Of a stretch of DNA of 9,841 nucleotides, positions 5,149-9,841 are shown piece after piece. This DNA comes from CAYRIF01 sp964424205 (lineage in GTDB: Bacteria > Bacteroidota > Bacteroidia > Cytophagales > Cyclobacteriaceae). The stretch covers positions 1 to 9,841 of the forward strand of contig CAYRIF010000136.1 in assembly GCA_964424205.1 (NCBI GenBank), given 5' to 3'. The translations under genes were made by a program, and so were the position numbers. The first letter of the stretch is position 1, and every line of letters starts with the position of its first letter. The notes beneath the pieces are model-generated. The model searched no databases. It saw only the letters and a list, made by a program, of their open reading frames with translations, and was not told the DNA's origin.

Positions 5149-8079
5149 GTGAGTAGAAGAGTTTACATAGTGATTTTTATGATTTTTGCTTTTTGGCTGG
5201 AAATCAAGGGACAAGGGTTTACAAGTAATGACAAGGTTGCTCAGGAAATTTGGGTCGATAGTGTTTTTAACAATTTGACAGAAAAGCAGAAAATAGGGCA
5301 GCTTTTTATGGTTGCTGCGTATTCTAATCTGAACGAAACCCATTACAGTCAGCTGGAGAAACTCATCAAGAAAAATAATATTGGCGGACTAATTTTTATG
5401 CAGGGCGGTCCTGGTAGGCAGGTGAATCTGATTAACCGCTATCAAGCAGTGGCAAAGGCACCACTATTGATAGGTATGGATCTTGAAAATGGGCTGGGAA
5501 TGCGATTGGATAGTACGATTAGCTTTGCGAAGCAAATGACATTAGGTGCAATCCAAGACAATCAATACATCTATAACTTAGGGGCAGAAATTGCAAGGCA
5601 ATGTAAGCAGATTGGGGTGCATGTTAACTTTGCGCCAGTTTTAGACATTAATAACAATGCTAACAACCCAGTGATTGGCATGCGATCCTTCGGAGAGGAG
5701 AAAGCATTGGTAGCAGAGAAAAGTGCAGCATTGATGCAAGGCATGCAGGAATATGGAATTATTGCAGTGGGAAAACATTTTCCAGGGCATGGAGATACAT
5801 CGAGTGACTCACATTTTTCTTTGCCTGTCATCAAGCATACAAAATCTCGCTTAAGAAATATTGAGCTATATCCTTTCAGGAAACTAATCAGGAAAGGTTT
5901 GAAAGGAGTGATGAGTGCACATTTGCAAATTCCAGCCTATGATTCCACTAAAAATATGCCATCGTCACTTTCACCAAAAGTAGTGACTGGTATTTTGAAG
6001 CGGAGTTTGAAGTTCAAGGGATTAATTTTTACAGATGCCTTGAATATGAAAGCAGTTACGCGCTATTTTAAAGCGGGTGAAATAAACGTAAAAGCGGTGA
6101 AAGCTGGAAATGACATTTTGCTTTTTTCTGAAAATGTATCGGCGTCTATTGAGATGATTTCTGATGCCGTGGCTAGTGGCGAGATTTCAAGAAAGGAGCT
6201 GTATAAAAGTGTAAAGAAGATTTTAATGGCGAAGTATTGGGCAGGACTTGGCCAATTTAAACCTATTAATCCGCGCTATGTGCTTGATAGAGTTAATACA
6301 CCAACGGCTAAATTATTAAATCAAAAAATATATGAGCAGGCAATTACAGTGGTGAAAAATGATGAAAATGTAATTCCAATAAAAACATTAGACAATAAAA
6401 CTTTTGCTACATTAAATATTGGGTCAAGTTTAGGAGATGCTTTTCAGACGACATTGAGGAAGTATGTGGACTTCAAAGAATTTTACACACCACACGGCAG
6501 TGAGCAAAAGGAATATGAACGATTGTTTGCTGTGCTGAAAAAATATAGTACGGTCGTGGTGGGTATTCATGGGTTGAACAACTCCTCTTCGAAAAAATTT
6601 GGAACGAATGAAGCCTATTTAACATTTCTCAAAAAACTCCAACGAGAGACAAATGTTATCACCGTAGTTTTTGGGAATCCTTATGCCTTGAAATATTTTG
6701 ATGGGTTGGATCATCTTATATGTACTTATGAGGACAACAACTATACAAAACAGATAGCACCGCAAATCATTTTTGGAGCACTACCAGCAAAAGGGAAACT
6801 ACCGATCTCTCCTTCACTGATTATACAGGTAGGACAGGGAATAGAAACACAAGCGATTGGTAGGTTATCATATTCCCTGCCAGAAAATGTGGGTTTAAAT
6901 TCTAATGTTTTGAATCGGATAGACTTAATAGCCAAAGAGGCAATCCGGATGAAGGCAACCCCTGGATGTCAGATTTTGGTGGCTAGAGATGGTGCGGTTG
7001 TCTATGAGAAATCCTTTGGAAATTTTACCTATGACAAGCGAAAGCGCGTGACCAATGAAACTGTTTACGACCTAGCATCTTTAACCAAAGTACTAGCTAC
7101 GCTGCAAGCGGTTATGTTTCTAGAAGATCAGGGGTTTCTGGACGTGAATAAGAAGGCGTCCTATTACTTGCCAGATTTAAAAGGAACTAATAAAGAGAAT
7201 TTAATTATTAAAAATATATTAACCCATCAAGCCGGTTTACTATCTTTTATTCCTTTTTGGGCAAAAACAGTAAGCGATGATAAACTGAGTCCTGAGTTTT
7301 ATAGAACATCGAGAGGCTATCCTTACAACATTGAAATTGCACCGAATATTTACGGAAAACAAATACTACCTGATTCTATCTGGACATGGATAAAGGAATC
7401 GAGTTTAAGGAAAAGAAAGAAAAAAGATAATACCTATGGCTATAAGTATAGTGATTTGGGTTTTTATATTATGAAACAAATTGCCGAAAAACTCCTAAAC
7501 CGACCGATTAACGAATTTTTGGATGAAAATTTCTATGCACCACTGGGCGCAAATTCTTTGGGATACTTACCATTGGATAGAATGTCAAAAAGTAAAATAA
7601 CACCAACGGAAAGAGATGTTTATTACAGAAATTCTTTGGTGCACGGAATAGTTCACGATCCTGGAGCGGCAATGATGGGGGGTGTTTCGGGGCATGCAGG
7701 ACTTTTTGGTAACGCGAATGATGTAGCAAAACTATTGCAGATGAATGCGCAAGGAGGGATGTATGCGGGCAGTCAATATTTCCAGACTGGCACGGTATTC
7801 CGATTTGCATTAAAACAATTTGAAGATAACAGAAGAGGGCTGGGTTGGGATAAACCTGCACCCAAGGGACAGCGAACACCGGTCTCTACATATGCTTCCC
7901 CAGCTACTTACGGGCATACCGGATTTACTGGCACCGCTGTTTGGGTTGACCCTGCCTACAAGTTAACCTATATATTTTTATCAAACAGAATATATCCTAC
8001 TGCAAATAATAGGATACTCATTAAAAAAAATATCCGCACCAGAATACAGGATATTATTTATCAAGCAGTAGAGAAATAA
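5149..8079 (+). CDS. Secreted GH3 glycosidase (beta-N-acetylhexosaminidase-like) fused to a beta-lactamase-fold serine hydrolase
   Basis: This 976-residue two-enzyme protein has a hydrophobic signal-like N-terminus (SRRVYIVIFMIFAFW) without a lipobox cysteine, so it is probably exported. Residues about 35-365 form a GH3 catalytic barrel of the NagZ type: K209-HFPGHGDT-SSD-S-H222 carries the NagZ-type Asp/His acid-base loop, and D296 in FTDALNM is the expected nucleophile. About 385-560 is the GH3 C-terminal domain (AITVVKN, GNPYAL, IIFGALPAKGKLP). About 590-970 is a serine beta-lactamase/esterase-like domain with S644-L-T-K647, Y767-S-D769 and H923-T-G925. It probably trims N-acetylglucosamine from cell-wall or other glycans, while the second domain may act on peptides or esters; substrates are inferred. 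The GTG at 5149 is chosen because an in-frame TAA lies directly before it and later starts would remove the Arg-Arg of the signal. I recall this fusion from other Bacteroidota. Confidence 0.92.
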   Translation: MSRRVYIVIFMIFAFWLEIKGQGFTSNDKVAQEIWVDSVFNNLTEKQKIGQLFMVAAYSNLNETHYSQLEKLIKKNNIGGLIFMQGGPGRQVNLINRYQAVAKAPLLIGMDLENGLGMRLDSTISFAKQMTLGAIQDNQYIYNLGAEIARQCKQIGVHVNFAPVLDINNNANNPVIGMRSFGEEKALVAEKSAALMQGMQEYGIIAVGKHFPGHGDTSSDSHFSLPVIKHTKSRLRNIELYPFRKLIRKGLKGVMSAHLQIPAYDSTKNMPSSLSPKVVTGILKRSLKFKGLIFTDALNMKAVTRYFKAGEINVKAVKAGNDILLFSENVSASIEMISDAVASGEISRKELYKSVKKILMAKYWAGLGQFKPINPRYVLDRVNTPTAKLLNQKIYEQAITVVKNDENVIPIKTLDNKTFATLNIGSSLGDAFQTTLRKYVDFKEFYTPHGSEQKEYERLFAVLKKYSTVVVGIHGLNNSSSKKFGTNEAYLTFLKKLQRETNVITVVFGNPYALKYFDGLDHLICTYEDNNYTKQIAPQIIFGALPAKGKLPISPSLIIQVGQGIETQAIGRLSYSLPENVGLNSNVLNRIDLIAKEAIRMKATPGCQILVARDGAVVYEKSFGNFTYDKRKRVTNETVYDLASLTKVLATLQAVMFLEDQGFLDVNKKASYYLPDLKGTNKENLIIKNILTHQAGLLSFIPFWAKTVSDDKLSPEFYRTSRGYPYNIEIAPNIYGKQILPDSIWTWIKESSLRKRKKKDNTYGYKYSDLGFYIMKQIAEKLLNRPINEFLDENFYAPLGANSLGYLPLDRMSKSKITPTERDVYYRNSLVHGIVHDPGAAMMGGVSGHAGLFGNANDVAKLLQMNAQGGMYAGSQYFQTGTVFRFALKQFEDNRRGLGWDKPAPKGQRTPVSTYASPATYGHTGFTGTAVWVDPAYKLTYIFLSNRIYPTANNRILIKKNIRTRIQDIIYQAVEK

Positions 8080-8102
8080 CTTCAAATATTTTATCTAAAT
8101 AA

Positions 8103-8133
8103 TTGACACACTTATTCAGAACTTTTATCTTTG
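8103..8133 (+). promoter_or_regulatory. Promoter of bshA, Bacteroidota type
   Basis: TTG at 8103-8105 is followed, after 20 bases, by TATCTTTG at 8126-8133, a full match to the Bacteroidota consensus TAnnTTTG with the usual -33/-7 spacing. Transcription should begin near 8138-8141, about 32-35 bases before the bshA ATG. It implies that bshA is transcribed on its own as well as, possibly, by read-through from the GH3 gene. Confidence 0.72.
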
Positions 8134-8151
8134 GTTAACCGTTTAGGTTAA
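8133..8151 (+). promoter_or_regulatory. Palindrome and direct repeat at the predicted bshA transcription start
   Basis: GGTTAACC at 8133-8140 is a perfect 8-base palindrome that overlaps the last base of the -7 box, and GGTTAA recurs at 8146-8151, 13 bases downstream. A regulator binding here would block initiation, so this could be an operator. Short AT-rich palindromes are common, so the call is weak. Confidence 0.25.
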
Positions 8152-8172
8152 AAAGTCGATAAAATTTAAAGG

Positions 8173-9315
8173 ATGAATATAGGAATTGTTTGTTACCCAA
8201 CATATGGTGGGAGTGGCGTGGTTGCTACGGAATTAGGAAAAGCGCTAGCCCAAGAAGGGCATAAAGTTCATTTCATTACTTATTCACAGCCAACAAGGCT
8301 TGATTTTTTTAATGAAAATCTCTTTTACCATGAAGTGGACATCAATCCATACCCACTGTTTCAGTATGCACCTTATGAGCTTGCGCTAGCAAGTAAAATG
8401 GTGAATGTGACTGCTTTTGAAAAATTAGATTTGTTGCATGTGCATTATGCCATACCGCATGCTTCGGCAGCGCATTTGGCAAAACAGATTTTAAAGACGA
8501 AGGGAATTAACATTCCAATCATCACCACATTGCATGGTACTGATATTACACTGGTAGGTAAAGACCCCTCTTATGAGCCGGTCGTGACGTTTAGTATTAA
8601 TCAGTCCGATGGCGTGACGGCAGTATCACAAGACCTCAAGGATGATACCTATGAACATTTTGCTATCACTAAAAATATTGAAGTGATTCCAAATTTTATT
8701 GATTTGAAAAGATTCAAAAAACAGAAGAAGGATCATTTTAGAAAAGCTATTTGTCCGAACGGTGAAAAGCTAATTGTCCATACGTCAAATTTTAGAAAGG
8801 TAAAGCGGGTTGAGGATGTGCTACTTACTTTTGATAAAATAAGAAAGGTTGTTCCTGCAAAATTATTGCTAGTAGGTGATGGCCCTGAGCGAATAAATAT
8901 CGAGAACCTGTGTCGAGAATTAAAAACATGCGACGATGTGCGGTTCTTGGGTAAACAGGAGGCTGTGGAGGAAGTGCTTTCTGTGGCAGACCTTTTTATG
9001 ATGCCATCCGCAAAAGAAAGCTTTGGATTAGCAGCACTTGAAGCCATGGCATGCGAGGTGCCTGTTGTTTCTACTAATGTGGGTGGAATTCCTGAACTAA
9101 ATGTTGAGGGTGTCACAGGTTTTATGTGTGATGTAGGTGACGTGGATACGATGACCGAAAAAGCGTTATATATTTTGAAAGATGAAAACTTACCGAAATT
9201 CAAAGCGAATGCGTTAGCAAGAGCAACCGAATTTGATATCACTAATATTGTACCAAAGTATGAAAGATTTTACAATAAGGTAATTAAAGAAAGCAAGGAA
9301 ATTCTTTCTTGTTAA
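8173..9315 (+). CDS. bshA: N-acetyl-alpha-D-glucosaminyl L-malate synthase
   Basis: This 380-residue GT4-family glycosyltransferase joins UDP-GlcNAc and L-malate to give GlcNAc-malate, the first step of bacillithiol synthesis in the cytoplasm. The sequence tracks the Bacillus subtilis BshA I remember along its whole length: CYPTYGGSGVVATELGK near the N-terminus, HEVDINPYPLF, HVHYAIPHA, H121-GTDIT, HTSNFRKVKRV around 203-213, LLLVGDGPE, and the EX7E donor-site motif E282-SFGLAAL-E290 followed by EAMACEVPVVSTNVGGIPE. Length is normal and nothing is missing. AAAGG directly abuts the ATG, closer than a normal Shine-Dalgarno spacing. It has its own consensus promoter at 8103-8133. The later genes of the pathway (bshB, bshC) are not in this window. 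The hydroxylase gene begins 77 bases downstream on the same strand. Confidence 0.96.
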   Translation: MNIGIVCYPTYGGSGVVATELGKALAQEGHKVHFITYSQPTRLDFFNENLFYHEVDINPYPLFQYAPYELALASKMVNVTAFEKLDLLHVHYAIPHASAAHLAKQILKTKGINIPIITTLHGTDITLVGKDPSYEPVVTFSINQSDGVTAVSQDLKDDTYEHFAITKNIEVIPNFIDLKRFKKQKKDHFRKAICPNGEKLIVHTSNFRKVKRVEDVLLTFDKIRKVVPAKLLLVGDGPERINIENLCRELKTCDDVRFLGKQEAVEEVLSVADLFMMPSAKESFGLAALEAMACEVPVVSTNVGGIPELNVEGVTGFMCDVGDVDTMTEKALYILKDENLPKFKANALARATEFDITNIVPKYERFYNKVIKESKEILSC

Positions 9316-9392
9316 TATGAACTTATTGGTGTTGTAGTCGTTTAAAGTAGTAGTATTTAGTCATTTTTTAAAGATGTTAGAAACTGAAAAAC

Positions 9393-9841
9393 ATGGAGCA
9401 CACAATGAAAAAATCACATAATAAGCATTCGAAAAAATTATTTAAAAATTCAATTATTGAGCGGCTTTCTAAGTCGCATATTTCAGTGCCTATTTTAATC
9501 CTCACCATTTATGGGATAGCTATTGGCTATTGGGGTATTATGCATGATGCTATTAATCTAATGAATTTGGTCTGGCTATTTCCTGTGGGTGTGCTGACAT
9601 TTACTTTGGCAGAATATTTAATTCACAGGTATGTTTTTCACATGCTGCCTGATAAACCTATCAAAGAAAAAATAGCCTATAATTTTCATGGCGTGCACCA
9701 TGACTATCCGAATGACAAAGAGCGGCTCGCCATGCCGCCAATAGTGAGTTTCATATTATCGACGGTTTTGTTTTTCTTTTTTAGGTTAGTGATTGGTGAT
9801 TATGCTTTTGCCTTTGTGCCTGGATTTTTAATTGGCTATTG
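9393..9841 (+). CDS. Fatty acid 2-hydroxylase/sterol desaturase family membrane enzyme, N-terminal part, cut by window end
   Basis: The frame is open from ATG 9393 to the end of the window (149 codons) and is continuous. It encodes a multi-pass membrane di-iron enzyme: a basic N-terminus, helices at about 33-50 and 55-75, the first histidine box H78-RYVF-H83, then H99-GV-H102-H103, and more helices from about 118. HGVHHDYPNDKERLAMPP closely resembles the HGxHHxxPxDxxRLxxPP signature of fatty acid 2-hydroxylases (FA2H/Scs7), so hydroxylation of the acyl chain of a sphingolipid or similar lipid is the best guess; carotenoid hydroxylases are related alternatives. The remaining histidine boxes would lie beyond the window. 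An in-frame stop at 9378-9380 limits the start to ATG 9393 or ATG 9405. No clear promoter is seen in the 77 bases after bshA, so it may be co-transcribed with it. Confidence 0.88.
   Translation, partial: MEHTMKKSHNKHSKKLFKNSIIERLSKSHISVPILILTIYGIAIGYWGIMHDAINLMNLVWLFPVGVLTFTLAEYLIHRYVFHMLPDKPIKEKIAYNFHGVHHDYPNDKERLAMPPIVSFILSTVLFFFFRLVIGDYAFAFVPGFLIGY

Noticed and set aside
7508..7879. 123-codon minus-strand open frame inside the GH3/hydrolase gene
   Set aside because: It overlaps conserved coding sequence of the serine-hydrolase domain and has no domain or start signal of its own.
8733..9242. 169-codon open frame on the minus strand inside bshA
   Set aside because: It is antisense to a well-supported bshA, Ser/Thr-rich in the manner of shadow frames, and shows no recognisable motif.
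9374..9421. 15-codon open frame overlapping the start of the hydroxylase gene in another frame
   Set aside because: It is too short to judge, has no clear ribosome binding site, and can easily occur by chance in AT-rich DNA.

Overview
The window looks like a piece of a draft chromosome from a member of the Bacteroidota, probably the Cytophagales. It is AT-rich, its clearest promoter has the Bacteroidota form (TTG, 20 bases, TAnnTTTG), and ribosome binding sites are weak or absent. The gene content fits as well: a GxxExxY protein, rhomboids of which one has a C-terminal tail typical of this phylum, a phylum-style MutL, a GH3/beta-lactamase fusion, BshA and an FA2H-like hydroxylase. A run of exactly 100 N at 2718-2817 is an assembly gap.

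Layout. Positions 1-318 (+) hold the C-terminal end of threonine ammonia-lyase (ilvA). Positions 331-827 hold a small GxxExxY gene on the minus strand, bracketed by a 27-base imperfect inverted repeat that fills the space between ilvA and the next gene. Positions 835-5061 are a run of minus-strand genes, read right to left: a 93-residue membrane protein, mutL, a tandem array of a 103-base repeat containing the gap, and two adjacent rhomboid protease genes separated by 2 bases. From 5149 all genes are on the plus strand: a 976-residue secreted GH3 plus serine-hydrolase protein, bshA (first step of bacillithiol synthesis) with its own promoter, and the start of a fatty acid 2-hydroxylase/sterol desaturase-like membrane enzyme that runs off the end.

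How the genes relate. Most are ordinary housekeeping or envelope genes: isoleucine synthesis, mismatch repair, intramembrane proteolysis, cell-wall or glycan trimming, low-molecular-weight thiol synthesis and lipid hydroxylation. The GH3 protein and BshA both handle GlcNAc-type sugars, but a shared pathway is only a guess. I do not see a convincing new multi-gene system. The points most worth a second look are the altered endonuclease motif in MutL (NQEA in place of DQHA), the repeat-bracketed GxxExxY unit, and the phase-locked 103-base array that explains the gap.
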